DNA from: Sextonia rubra
Lineage: Eukaryota; Streptophyta; Magnoliopsida; Laurales; Lauraceae
Direction of reading: 5' to 3'
Assembly: GCA_037013555.1 (NCBI GenBank)
Contig: JASUAD010000018.1
Location: 21,794,612-21,858,611, forward strand
Length of the DNA: 64,000 nucleotides
The notes beneath the pieces were generated by a model. That model worked only from the letters and a program-made list of their open reading frames with translations. It did no database searches and was not told the DNA's origin. Shown here in pieces: positions 25,144-37,275 of this stretch. The translations under genes and the position numbers were made by a program. Within the stretch, counting starts at the first letter, position 1. Each line of letters starts with the position of its first letter.

Positions 25144-26394
25144 GGCAGCCAAATAAGGGTCAAAAGCATTGCCAACCACCAAGTTCACAAAACAAATTCT
25201 CCCAAGATTAGCAAAGAAACCAATCACCAAAACATCAGTCTACCAATAAGAAAGAAGCTAATGTACTCAAATCAAAGCAAATAGACTTCACAACGATGCA
25301 CAAAGAGAATCACTTGAAATGCCTCAAATCACCATTTCTCCTTCAATCTTTAAACAATAATCCAAGCAAAGAAGACACCCAATCCACCACCAAGATGTAA
25401 AATGGAATCCTTAACTAACAATGCACCATACTCCTTCTAAACACACAGGAAAAGATAGCCACAATATGTATCTTTAAGCAAAATAAGCAAAGGCATGCAA
25501 GATGAATCCCAAGATCCCCAAATCGGACCCACAATCCATCAAAAAGCACAAATAGGGCGATAAAACAAATCCGTAATCTTGAAAAATGAAGAAAATGAAG
25601 AGATTTGGAGAGAAAACACCTTCTTAGAGCAAGATTTGGGCGAAATAAGTTACTTCTGGAAGAAAGGGGATGTCTAGGGCTTTTTGGAGGAGAAGAAATG
25701 AAATAGCGCACGAGTTTGGTTTCTATAAATCACGCCATTTGATCGACTGAGCCATGGTTTGATCGATCGAACTTGGATTCTATGAGTAGACAAAAACAAT
25801 ATAAAAATATATTTAAGGAGGCTGCTATTTGGTCTTAAATTGGATGGATTTTCAAGAAATTTCAGGACTAATGGAGCAAAAATATGGATTCCTAAAAAAA
25901 ACATAAAAGAAAACACAAATGCAAAAATCTAAGAAGCCAAAATATGAAAATTCTCAATGGTTGCACTAAATTTGCGAAATATGTAAATATGAGTGATTAG
26001 CAAATTTTATAGACTATTGTAATGAAAATAACAAGTCATCAAGAGTTGTTGAGAAGCTCCCCATAACTGCCACATTCCCACCCCACCCAAACCTTTTTTT
26101 TTATCAATCGGGTAAAGATTGAACCTTCATTGGTAGGCCTCACACGTACAAATATGACAGCTCGCTCCTATATTTTATCTTCAGAAAGCCATAACATATA
26201 CCCATAGGCTTACTCCACCCGCCGTATTCAATTTGAGATAGGGAACATCAAGGAATGGAGCATACGAAAATAGGATTTTCATGTGTAAACACCTATTTTA
26301 CATCAAATCAAAGAAAACATCCATATAGGGTGAGTTGATATTTAAGCAAGTGATAATGCATCACACGTAAATTAAAAAAATCATATAAATAGCT
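25144..26394 (-). promoter_or_regulatory. Intergenic part of the SIRE-type element with a promoter-like stretch
   Basis: On the minus strand a GATTTATAGAAAC box (near 25730-25718) follows GATCGATCAAAC repeats. It is followed by a CT-rich stretch (25700-25650) about 550 bp before the extra ORF. The layout resembles the TATA/CT-rich start region of the LTR itself. It may give the extra ORF its own transcript; this is inference. The rest (25750-26394) has no coding signal. Confidence 0.35.
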
Positions 26395-27950
26395 TTAAAA
26401 TTCATAGATGTGCAGAAAATATGAATTGAAGAAAATTGAAGGATGTAGGCAAATGCCTAGGCATTCAACTCTAAGAGGCTCAAGAGGCTTTGTTAAAGTA
26501 TCAGTTAATTGATGTTCAGTCACAATGAGCTCTAAGAGTAGGACATTTTTTTCAACCAAATCACGAATAAAGTGTTGCCTGATGTCAATGTGCTTAGTCC
26601 ATGAGTGTTGGACTGGGTTCTTGGAGATGTCTATCGTACTTCTGTTGTCATAATACACTATTAAGAGCCCTTAAGTGATCTCTTAATTTGATAACATCTG
26701 TTTCATCCACAACAGTTGCTTACAGCAACTCCCAACAGCAATGTGCTCAGTTTCAGCAGTAGACAGAGAGGTTGAAGTTTGCTTTTTAAACTGCCAAGCA
26801 ACAAGATTGTTCCCAATATATATAACTACTTGATTTGCTCTTTATGTCATCTACACAACCAGCCCAGTCAGTTTTAGAATAGCCAACAAGATTGATGTTT
26901 GCATCCATAGTCAGCCATAGACCATAGTCAGTTGTTTACACTAACATACTTCATAATCCTCTTAACAGCCAAAACATTTGATTCCTTTAGCTTCGACCGA
27001 TATCTTGTACATCCACCAACACTGAATGCAATATCAAGTCTGCTTGCAGTGATCTACAAGAGGCTACTAATCATGTTGCAGTACAATGTTTCATTAACAT
27101 CCTTTCCATATGAATCTAAGCTTATCTTAGGAGCAACACTCATGAGAGTTCTCTCCTGTTTAGATGTAGTTATTCCAAATTTCTTTAGCAAGTTACAAGC
27201 ATATTTAGATTGGAATCTGAAAATACCATCTTTGCTTTGTTTAATTTGTAAGAAAAAAGACAGCTCTCCAACCATGCTCATCTCAAATTATTTTAACATG
27301 ATCTTAGAAAACTTATTTGCCAAAAATTATAATGTAGACCCAAACACTATGTCATCCACATACACTTTTGTAATTAAGATATTCTTTTTCTCATTTTTGA
27401 TGAAAAGTGTTTTGTTAGCACCACCCCTCTTCAGCTCATTCTCAATAAGAAATGTAGTCAATTCTTTAAAACCAAGCTTGAGGGGCTTGTTTCAAACTAT
27501 ACAAAGCTTTCTTCAATCTATAGACATGGTTTAGAAGATGCACATCTTGAAAACCTTTCAGTTGCTCAATATACGCCTCCTCATTTAGATAACCATTGAG
27601 GAATGCACTCTTGACATCCATATGGAACAGTTTGGTTTTGAGACTACAAGATATGCAAGGACAATCTGGATAGATACAAGTATAGTAATGAGGCAAAGGT
27701 CTCATCAAAATCAATGCCCACATTGGGGTATAGCACTGTGTTACTAGCCTATCTTTGATCCTAATTACTTGATCAAGTTCATCATTTTTGTTCTTATAAA
27801 TCCACTTAGTACTAATGACATTTGTGTGAGTTGGTATATGAATAAGCTCCGACACTTTGTTTCTCTCAAAAATTTCAAGTTCCTCATGCATGGCATTGGT
27901 CCAAGAGTCATCTTTTAATGCTTCATCTATATTTTTTTAGCTCAAAAGAG
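26395..27950 (-). pseudogene. RT and RNase H of the SIRE-type element
   Basis: The RVT_2-type reverse transcriptase spans about 27950-27050. Seen: ISTKWIYKNK, FHMDVKSAFLNGYL, YRLKKALYSLKQAPQAWF (27466-27891), then KVYVDDIVFGST with both catalytic Asp codons intact (27351-27356), then FEMSMVGELSFFLQI (27054-27281). RNase H remains run to 26395, with the family ending KHIDIRQHFIRD, TEHQLTDTLTKPL. At least ten stops or frameshifts interrupt the span. The + strand ORF 26932-27534 is only the antisense of this region. Confidence 0.9.
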
Positions 27951-28048
27951 GAAACATAATATAGAAAACTTAACATAATATAGAAAACTTACCTCATCTC
28001 CAATGACTTTATCTAAAAGATCATGCTTCCAAACTTTGGATGTAATAT

Positions 28049-29591
28049 TCACTTTAGACAGTGTCTTTTCTTACCATTAGAATTTGAGTTAGGCACAACT
28101 GCTTCAAATTTTGGTGTCTTTGATTCATCCATATCCTTTTCCTTAGGCTCATCCTTTTTGTACTCTTTAGTTCCATCCGCCTGTGAACGAATAGGAGTGC
28201 AAGTCAGCTTATCATAATTGTCAGAAAAATAATGAGATGATCTAGCATCATCAACCACAACATTGATTGACTCCATGATCATAGGGTTCTTTAAATTGAA
28301 AACTCTAAAGGCTTTACCATTCAGGGAATATCTAAGAAAAATGCGTTCATCACTTCGGGAGTCAAACTTACTAAGATGTTCTCAGCCTTTCAATATGTAA
28401 CATTTACTCCCTCAAGTTCTGAAGTATTTTACATTGGGTTGCCTGCCATGCCAAACCTCATATGGAGTATTCTTTGTTTTGGGCTTGAGGTAAACTTGAT
28501 TTATAACATAAATTGATTTATAACATATATTGTAGTGTTAACTGCCTCAGTCTAAATTAAGCTATCGAGGAACTTTCTTACTATGAAGCATAAGATGGGC
28601 TATTTCCTAAACAATCCAGTTTTTCCTCCCAACAACTCCATTCTGACGTGGAGTATTAAGAGTAAAAAATTCTTATTTTATGCAATTTTTAAAAAGATTT
28701 ATAGAAGGAATTCTCGAACTCAGTACCGTGGTCTAGTCTAATCCTGGGAACACTATCGAAGCCATGGCCTTTCTCTGCAATTAAATGTAACCACAAATAA
28801 TTAAACACATCAAATGTTTTAGATTTTTTTCTAAAAAATCAACCAAGTGAACCAAGAGAAATCGTCAATACTAAGAAATATGTACCTCTTCCCACCTATG
28901 CTTTCAGTTTGAGTAGGACTTATGAGATCCATATGCAGTAACTCCAAAGTTCTCTTGGTGGTCAACAAATTAACTTTTTATGAGGTGTGTTGATTTGTTT
29001 ACCAATTTGATACGGGCCACAAAAATTTTTTCAAGGGCTTCTGAAGTTTGAGCAGCCCTCAAACCAATTCATGCTTTCGATAAACGTTCGAGATCATTAT
29101 GGTTCACATGACCCAATCATCGATGCCACAAATCAACAACATTATCTTTGCTGAGTGACATGTTAGATCATTCTTAGTGGCAACCATATAACAATTGTCA
29201 GAATTTATTTTGCCATGAAGTATATTTTTACCCTTTTTATCCATAATAACGAATTCATTCAAAGAAAAATTTGCTTCATGCTGAGAGTCACACAATTGAC
29301 TACTACTTAGTAAGTTAGCCTTTAGACCATCTACCATAAAAACTCTATGAAGATTGGACATACCTGGAATAGAAATAGTCCCTTTTTTGACAACTATAGA
29401 CCTACTACCATCACCAAATTGACACTACCACCATTGTACTTCTCAAGAGAGGTGAAAAGAGATTTGTCACTAGACATGTGCCTTAAGCAACCACTATCCA
29501 AATACCAAACATGTGAATAATGTGCTCTAAGTGTAGGAAAGACCACATTACAACGAAAGACAAACCTGCGAACCCAAACAGACATAGTCAT
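28049..29591 (-). pseudogene. Protease and integrase of the SIRE-type element
   Basis: Protease: WYLDSGCLRHM with the active-site Asp at 29498-29496, then the gag-pre-integrase segment (29104-29361: FMVDGLKANLLSSSQLCD, KINSDNCYMV). Integrase core follows: HMDLISP near 28940 and RIRLDHGTEFENSF near 28720, with the NGVVERKN-equivalent block frameshifted near 28640. After that comes the C-terminal part (PNVKYFR, FNLKNPMIMESINVVVDD, 28049-28282). Stops and frameshifts break the core. It would have processed the polyprotein and joined cDNA to host DNA. Confidence 0.88.
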
Positions 29592-32500
29592 GACCTATTG
29601 AGGAGAATAATTATTCTTCCTCCACTAATATCTCAATTGATTTCGTAATTATTACAATGTGGTTAGATGTACCCTTTGATCCCACAAAAATGATAGATGG
29701 GAATAAACTTGGTTTGTGGCATAATCCTTTTGGGTGTAGATTTCACTTGTGTGGACTCACGAGTAGTGGGTGTCATGGAGTACAATGTTTTACCTTGAAT
29801 GAATTTACCTCCATTTTTTCATATTGAAGCACCGTAATCATAGCCAACTCCATGCTTATCAATGGCCATTTTCAGATTACAGAGGATGTCATTCAACTTT
29901 TTCGAACTCGTGTTCATCTGATTCAATGAGGCTTTTGTAGAAACTACTTTAGTGGTAACCATCTTCAACTTTCCATTCAAGTCAGGCTTTTCAGATTTGC
30001 AAGTTTTTAACTCTTTCCTTAAGGCATCTAGCTCTTCTTCAACTTCTGGAGAATGTTCATTCAATATATACTACTTCTTACTTGCATCAATCAAGTTATC
30101 AGATAAGTTTGCACGCTAAGTATCTAGTTAAGATACCTTACTGTGTGCTTCCTCTAATTCTTTTCTTTAGAGAAATGATCTCATTTTCTGCAATCTTACA
30201 CTTAAGCTTCAATTTATCATTCAGCTAAGTCATTCTCATTAAGCCTTTTAGCAAAGTCCGGTAAGCATCTTCCAAGTCTTGTTCGATAGTTGACAAACTA
30301 TTTACATTTTTAGCAAGGTCATCGTCAAATCTTAGAACCTTTGTCAGACATGTCCTCGATAGAAGCGATGTCAGATTTCACCATGAAAGCCATTTACCAT
30401 TATCAGGATAGGAAGATTCAGGTTCAAATTCATTACCTTCTTCACTAGAATCATTATCCTATGTGATCTTCAATATCTTAGCTTGGTTTCTAAACTCTCG
30501 ACTGACACAGTGAGAAACATAGTGTCAAAACCCATTGCACTCATAGCGTTGAGTAGATTTTGGAGGGAATTTTTTTAAAAACATTCTTATCAAGCTTATG
30601 CACGAAATTGGAATTGGAATTAAATTTGGTCTTGTTCCATGCCTTAGACTTTTCCAAATCCTTTTGCCAACCCTCTTTATTTCCTTTTAAAGACTTTTTC
30701 AATTTTTTAATAGAAAGGGCATCAAGATCAGCATCCTCGGAGTCAAATTTAGAAAACAACAGCAACATTGTCATTTGCAAACATAGAAGACACAAGAGCC
30801 ATTCCCTTAGATTTCTTGGTTGCTCTACGATTTGCTTCAAAGGTGTCACAACCCAAGCCGAGGAGATCGGGGGTTAAGTAAAACCCAACCGATGACATAT
30901 GTACTCCCGTGCCTATACACTTAGACTCAGTCTAAATGCACATACACAAAGGAAAGTTCACCCGTGCTAAACAAGTACGCAGAAGCTGTAGGTCTCAAAC
31001 ATAACAGGAGAAAGACACACTAACAAAACTCTATATTGAAAAACGATTACATAAGAGTCAAGGTTATACAAAATTAATTAAAATACAGATAGATAAATCA
31101 TGAACACTCCCAAAATCCCAAAATACAACGGGATCCCAAATTGGGGAAAACATATGCATGTATGACATTGACGCGCTCCGTTGGAGGGATCACATCCACT
31201 CCTCTAACCTTGATGGGGCATCTGGGGTCTCCCCTGGCGTCTGATTGACCGACGAGGAGTCAGTCGAGGGATCTAAGCCTGTAACACCAAGGACAACTCA
31301 TGAATACAACGATTCAGCAAAGTATAAGCAAGAACAAGTTAACAAATATTGTATCAAATAGAGTAAGCGACATTTTACAAATCGTAACATTTTAATTTTG
31401 TATACTAAGTAGTTGTGTATTAAATAAAGTATGCAATCAGAATCAATGGATACATGTCATGTACATAATTAGGTGGCTACTACATTTGCCATATGCTCCC
31501 AAAAAGGATCTTACGTGCGTGCTAAGAACACCATCGATCGGGCCAGGGTACGAATGATTCTCGGGTTCTTGGGGTCCGGAAGCACCAAGACATAAACTCA
31601 CTGTAGCAAGGCCATATAAACTTCGCCAAATTCAACCCCGTCGGGTATCCAAAGGCTGAGGCTGAGTAGTGCCTGACCATATAGAGTCGATCATATACTA
31701 GACTTGAGTAGATCATGCATATCGTGTCAAGCATATATCATACATGCATAAGGTCCCAACATATATCGGACGTGCATACGGTCTAAGCATACATACATGC
31801 GTACAATACTCAAAGTTTTGGAGACATATCGAGCAAACCAAACCATACGATCATTCAAGACGAGAACTAACCAACCATACTAAAGCGTGGAGCTCAATAA
31901 GCGTCATGCAAGATGCCATGCAAAATAATATATTCAATTGAATTAAGAGCATTTAGAGCCACCTCTAATCTAGTTATCAAGTGTTTCTAACTGTTCATGA
32001 TGATGTAGTTTTAAGTTATCCGATGCACTGTTGTCTAGTGTTGCATCGTATTATAAGTGTGCATCGAAGTCCCTTAAACCAACACCCATGGGGAGGTGCT
32101 TAACGACCGGATAACGGACATGAATGATTGTAGCCCTCGAGATCATTCATGCAGTTCTAATTAGGATCAATTGGGCAAGTCAGGGGTGCCTACATTCTAT
32201 TTCAAAGGTCTTACAAAGTCTCTTCAATTACTAGTGTTTTTACTTTCCACAAGTCTTACAGCTCAGCCCTGTTTTGTCTTATGGCTCAGCCATGGTGAGG
32301 GTACAGCTTAACAGTAGAATACCTCACGGCTTAATCGTGGCTGGACCATAGAAGTTTAGCAAAATGCCAACTTTCAGTTATTTCAAAACTGCACCCTGTA
32401 TTGATCTACGACTAGGCCACGGCTGAGCTACGGCTTAGCCGTAGTACATTATACGGTTTAGCCGTGACCTAACCGTAGAAGAAATCTGGGTTTACAACTT

Positions 32501-34030
32501 TTTGGACTTTGAGCCGTAGACAGTTTACGATTTAGCCGTGACTGCACAGAGTCGTTTTCTTGAAGCTGTTACGGAATCAACTGGGAGAGAACAAAAAAAG
32601 CAAAATGCATCAAATAGAAGGGAATTAACACAAATTGGTCTATAACACATCTTTGCACATGTAACATAAGAGATTATTCAAAATCAAGCATATACCAACA
32701 TGGGTTCATACAAATCATGCTTACACTTGCCTCAAATGCGTTCAAACACGCAAACTTTGTCCTTGGGCTCAAATCCAATGTCCAAACAGAAGTCTACTCA
32801 CCATGCATGAGAAAAAGAGAGAAACATGAGTGCATGCACACAGTTACTGCCGTGAAGAAGGAAGAGAGGAAGAAGAACATCCAAAATCCATGACTTACCT
32901 CAATTCAAACAAGAAATGAACCAAGAGGGAAGTGCACAATTCTGCTTCTTTGGCTTGATCGTTGAAGAAGAAAGGGAAAACAAAAAAGAAGAGCTGAAAT
33001 GAGAGGAAGAGAAAACATTGAGAAGAGAAGAGGCAGTGCATGTCGGTTTATATAAAAGGATAAGGATTAAGCAAATTGCAAGGAAGTCCAAACGTTAACA
33101 CTATATACAGTTTGAGTCAAATGACTGTCCAATGGAAATAAATGACGTCTTTTGCGAATGGGGCAGTTACAAAAATGAATGAGCTCATCAAAAAACATGT
33201 GTTGACGCCAAGATGATGCGTGAATGATGATGCCTTACAAAATCAAAAATTACAAAAAAGAGCTTGGTTTACCTAAATCAAGTCAAACTCAACCCAACTA
33301 CCTATTCGTAACCCGGAACAAAACAAAAACAAAGGCAAAATACAATTAACAACTAATTCATCATTAGTTAGCTAAACATGATTAAGTCAGGTCGGAGTGT
33401 TACAAAAGGTTTGCAAACTTTCGACCAATTGATCAACCTTGAGGGTGTCTAAGTCACTATTCTCCTCAATTATTAGGACTTTAGAACCAAACCTTTTGGG
33501 TAGGGCTCTTAAAATCTTTTTGACAATTTTGTTCTCCAGAATTATCTCACCCAAATTAAAAATTAAATTGAGAATGTCACTAAGTTTTGCATAAAAGTCA
33601 TCGAGAGCTTCATTTTTTTTCCATTTTCAATTTTTCAAAAGTGGTAAACAGCTTTTGGAGTTTTAACCATCTAACCTTAGCAGTGCCTTTACGCAAGTTT
33701 GTAGAATGTTCCAAGTATCTTTAGGAATCTTGCAAATAGAGATCCAACAGAACTCTGAGGGAGAAACTCCATTTAATAGAGCATTAATGGCGTTACTATT
33801 AAAGGTGAATGATTGCTTTTCTTCTTTGGTCCATTGGGCCATGGGTTTGGGAATAATATTCCCTTCACACATGACAATAGGTTTGGTATAGCCCGATTCA
33901 ACACAATTCTAGACATCCACATCAATGGATTTGATAAAAGCAGTCATTCTAACTTTCCAATAGGCATAATTAGATTCATCCAATAATAGGGTTTCGTGGT
34001 CCAACTACCTTCTCTAGTAAACTCCATATT
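29592..34030 (-). pseudogene. gag of the SIRE-type element, split by solo LTR 2
   Basis: The N-terminal UBN2-like gag part lies at 33405-34030 (WKVRMTAFIKSID-like start; NAINALLNGVSPSEF at 33663-33872). The coding then breaks for solo LTR 2 and resumes at 30838. The downstream part has a Lys-rich stretch (30541-30849) and a zinc knuckle near 30500 whose first Cys is Tyr. A long helical, Leu/Lys/Glu-rich region (29819-30400) follows, likely a coiled coil, ending GVGYDYG. Many stops are present. The long coiled region between knuckle and protease is typical of SIRE/Maximus gag. Confidence 0.85.
30839..33409 (-). mobile_element. Solo LTR 2 (Tekay-like) nested in the SIRE-type gag
   Basis: The LTR is 30844-33404 (TGTCACAACCCAAGCC ... 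CGGAGTGTTACA), with perfect AAAGG duplications at 30839-30843 and 33405-33409. It shares ACACCATCGATCGGGCCA (near 31528) and neighbouring blocks with solo LTR 1, and both lie in the same orientation. About ten palindromic CTACGGCTTAGCCGTAG-type units lie at 32260-32540. The insertion interrupts gag, so it came after the SIRE-type element. Confidence 0.93.
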
Positions 34031-34093
34031 AGAAATCTGATGGAATCACACTTGAAGAAACAAAGACTTGTGTGATCTTGCTTTAATGCAACT

Positions 34094-35224
34094 TAAAAGA
34101 ATTCTAACCCTAATGTGGGTTAGGGTCCCAACAGAGGTTTCTATATGCAGTTTAATTAACAAGCAATTAGCCTATGTTTACAGCAATCTACAACAAGATA
34201 AGGACACATGATTTTTATGTGGAAAAATCCAAACTAGGAAAAAAACTAAGGGACTTAACCACCGGTCCAAGCACTATGAAATTAAAGGCTACAAGATCTA
34301 CTTACTATCCTTATCTAGTTACATAAATCTAAAGGACTATAGTTGTTCTTGTTGACAACACACCGTTCCCCTTCTTCACACTTGATTCAACATGTATTAA
34401 AGCCACTCAAGATGAACAAAAATACCTTGAAGACACTTAAGATGATTCTACTAGAGAGTAGAACAAAGATCTTAGGAACATAAAGCTTCAATACAATTAG
34501 AGATGAAATTGTTCAAGAAATGAAAGAGAATCTCTCAAAGGGAATTCTAGGGTTTAGAATTGGAGAGATGTAATTAGGGTTTAGAATTGAACATAAACAC
34601 CTTGAAGACACTCAAGATGAATCTATTAGAGAGTAAAAGAAAGATCTCAGGATACAAAGCCTCGGTACAATCAGAGATGAAATTGCTCAAGAGAAGAAAC
34701 AAAATCTCTCAAAGGGAATTCTAGGGTTTAGAATTGGAGAGTTAATTAGGGCTAAGGATATGAGTGAATTCATAGCCCAAGGTTCATAGGATGTAAGTAG
34801 GATTTTGATCCTTGAGAAATTAGGAAGTTTAGTTCAAACGGGAAAGAAATTTAAACAAATCAATTTAAGTTCATCACTGTCCGATCGATCGGATAAAGAG
34901 CTCAATTGATTGGGTAGTCTTCTTGCCTGGGAGCCATGTCTAGTACTTATCAATCGGGCATCCATCCGATCAATTGGATAGAGGTTATGTTTGGGGCATA
35001 TTTTCGTTATGATTGTTTAACGGGAAAGCATTTCAGATCCAATCGATTAGGCATCCATTTGATAGATTAAGCAGTGTCTTACTACAACTTCAAGTCTTCG
35101 AATTTGATTCCTGCAGCTCCACAATTTAACACACACCACAGTTCATCTAAAAATAGAAAATTACAACTCATTGGATCCAAATCTTGTTCAACCCTTGAAT
35201 AAGCCAATATTACAATTTCTTACA
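34094..35224 (-). repeat. 5' LTR of the SIRE-type element
   Basis: On the minus strand it begins TGTAAGAAATTGTAATATTG (35224) and runs to about 34094. It is 197 bp longer than the 3' LTR, mostly because of an internal tandem duplication of about 175 bp (34415-34589 and 34590-34757). The adjoining primer site is badly decayed compared with the tRNA-Met site still readable in the related element at 45610-45620. Confidence 0.82.
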
Positions 35225-35374
35225 AAATTCATAAGAGTTTTTTTTATCGTAAAAAATTTATAGGAGTTGGATATATAAAATTTCATTCAATCGATGTTTA
35301 AAAGGAAAGCCAAAGGCCCATAAACAAAAAAATGACCATCACATGGCTTCCCCTTTAATAAAAACTAGCTTAAC

Positions 35375-35541
35375 TACCCATACCCATGCTTAAAGTGGAT
35401 GTCCCAATCCTTTGGGCCAGACTAATCCCTTTGAGCTCAGGGGGAGATGGATAAATCGTTTGTGGCCCTGTGTGGTAGCCTAGCTCAAACTCACAACCTT
35501 CGGGAGCAAACTGTAGCCTAGGCCAGCTAAGATACCCCTCA
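35375..35541 (-). mobile_element. tRNA-derived SINE, copy 2
   Basis: The minus strand reads GAGGGGTATCTTAGCTGG (A-box region) near 35541-35524, a B-box-like AGTTTGAGCT near 35490, and GGGATTAGTC near 35430. These match SINE copy 1 at 6564-6746 along its body. The 3' tail is not clearly delimited. Confidence 0.7.
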
Positions 35542-35890
35542 AGGTTACTTAAAGTATGGACATGTAAATGAAAAAGTAAAATAAAATGTGTTATACTAGT
35601 GTTAATAGCGGTTAAAATTTTAAGATATAAAATTATATGGGAACTTAAAAAGTTAACACAAACTTTATGTGGCATTGAAAATTATTCATTGCACAACACA
35701 AATTTTAGTTTTCCATTTATTTGAACAAGTATCTTATCCATCATTAATCTTATGGATGTGTCCAATTCCAAAAAAAGTGACTTAATGGGATTTATGTATA
35801 GGTTTAAAAGTAAACTCCATTTACAAATTCAAAAAATAAAATTTAAATGTGCATAATTATTAACTGTAGAGTATATTGGTCATATGTTAA
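35542..35890. other. AT-rich spacer
   Basis: No gene, repeat pair or motif recognised. Confidence 0.5.
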
Positions 35891-36734
35891 AGGGGCTTAC
35901 TATATGAACTCAAAACAAGACTCACTACACTCATCCAAAAGAAAAATTAAAAATGCCTAAACTACCCCCACCCTCTTCTCTTCCCACTCATCTTTTGCTC
36001 CTCTCCTCCCCTTCCCCACCTCCCCTTTCGATGATGGTTGGTAGCTCACCACCGGATCTCCCTCCCTCTTCCTCTTCTTCTTCCTTTCGCTCCCTCTTCC
36101 TCCTCCTCTCCCTCTTCCTTTCTCTCCCTTTTCCTCCTCCTCTCCATTTTCTTTCTCTCCTTCTCCCTCTTCCTTTCTCTCCATCCCCTCCCTCTTCCTC
36201 TCCTCTCCACTCCCTATTCTTCTATTTCCAACCCGTTCGACCTTGCTAGGCTAAACATTGCACTTTTGTTTGGCTTTGCAAGGTCAAGTAAAAAAAGAAG
36301 GTTCGACCATGACTAGCCAAACAATCTAGGCCTGCTCAACCAGTCTTGGCTAAACAAGCGAGGGGCATTGTGGAAGGGGAAGGGGAAGCAAAAGCAGAAG
36401 GAGAGTAGGGGAACCTTGACCTCCCTGTTACGGGGAGACCTTTATCTCCCTGGCAGGGGAGATCAAGTAGAAGGGCAAAGGGAGGAGATGGAGAGAAATG
36501 GGAAGGGACAAAAAGGAAGAGGGAGGGAGAGGGAGAGATAGAGAGAGGACGGGAGAGAGATCTGGCATACGGAGCAGCCAAACGTGGCTAGGAGTGGGAG
36601 GTGAGGAAGGGGAGGAGAGGAGGAGAAGGTGAGTGGGAAGAGAAGATGGTGGGGGTAGTTTATGCATTTTTTATTTTATTTTATTTGAATGAGTGTAGTG
36701 AGTCCTTTTTTTTAAGTTCATATAGTAAGCCCCT
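35891..36734. mobile_element. Inverted-repeat (foldback) element with pyrimidine/purine arms
   Basis: The outer 145 bp on the left (35891-36035) and right (36588-36734) are inverted copies, starting AGGGGCTTACTATATGAACT on each end, with about 85-90% match by eye. Inward, the left arm stays CT-rich (to about 36230) and the right GA-rich (from about 36365), so the whole could fold into a hairpin. No matching target duplication was found beside the ends. The Ser/Pro- or Arg/Glu-rich ORFs here are products of base bias. Class is uncertain: MULE-like or foldback MITE. Confidence 0.75.
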
Positions 36735-37275
36735 GTTTTAAATTGCCAAGTGAGATGGACATAGGGATCTAAAACTGGTGGCTCGGGCATAACCCATTCC
36801 AACCTGGGGTTGTGCTGGCTTGAACACTTAGGCCCGTGGTACAACACGTAATGGTTATTAATGGTAAAAAAAACAGCTATATCCTTATTTTTAAACCCTA
36901 TTACCCTTTTCAACTGTAAAAGAAGGAACATATTTTGGGTATTTTAGGTCATTTTTATAATTAGAAGGCTATAAATATCCCCTTCATCTTTCATTTCTGG
37001 ACACACTTCTCTATCCTAACTTAACTATCTAAGCTCACTCTTTGTAAGCTTTCTAAGCCCTCTCTTTATCTCTAAGTTCTTTCTCTTTCTAAATCCTATA
37101 AGTTTTTGGGTGGTCAACGATCAAGTTATCAAGGAGCTCTCTGCCTAAGAAGTTCTCTATGCTCTCTCTCTTTCAGGTATCTTTTTATATAAATGTTTTA
37201 TTTTGTTTAATGCATACATATTATACATAAGTCTCATCTTCTCCCCTTTCTTCTATAAACATCAAATTATATAAA
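36735..37275 (+). other. Spacer with a TATA-plus-CT-rich stretch
   Basis: CTATAAATATCC (36970-36981) is followed by about 200 bp of CT-rich sequence and a splice-donor-like CAGGTATC near 37176. This looks like the start region of an LTR or a lost gene. No coding sequence follows. Confidence 0.35.

Larger units (their letters stand above)
22660..35229 (-). mobile_element. SIRE/Maximus-type Ty1/copia retrotransposon, with nested solo LTR
   Basis: The element proper is 22665-35224, flanked by AAATT at 22660-22664 and 35225-35229. On the minus strand the order is 5' LTR (34094-35224), gag, protease, integrase, RT, RNase H, an extra ORF, a purine-rich tract (23599-23612 reads AAAAAGAGAGAT on the minus strand) and 3' LTR (22665-23598). 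Integrase before RT defines copia. The coiled gag C-terminus and the extra ORF after pol fit SIRE/Maximus. Without the 2.57-kb nested solo LTR it is about 10 kb, usual for that lineage. All reading frames are broken. Confidence 0.88.

Noticed and set aside
26932..27534. 200-residue + strand ORF
   Set aside because: Antisense of the SIRE-type reverse transcriptase, whose motifs are clear on the minus strand.
35953..36667. Ser/Pro-rich and Glu/Arg-rich ORFs
   Set aside because: They come from CT/GA-biased foldback arms; the two with similar starts are inverted copies of the same DNA.
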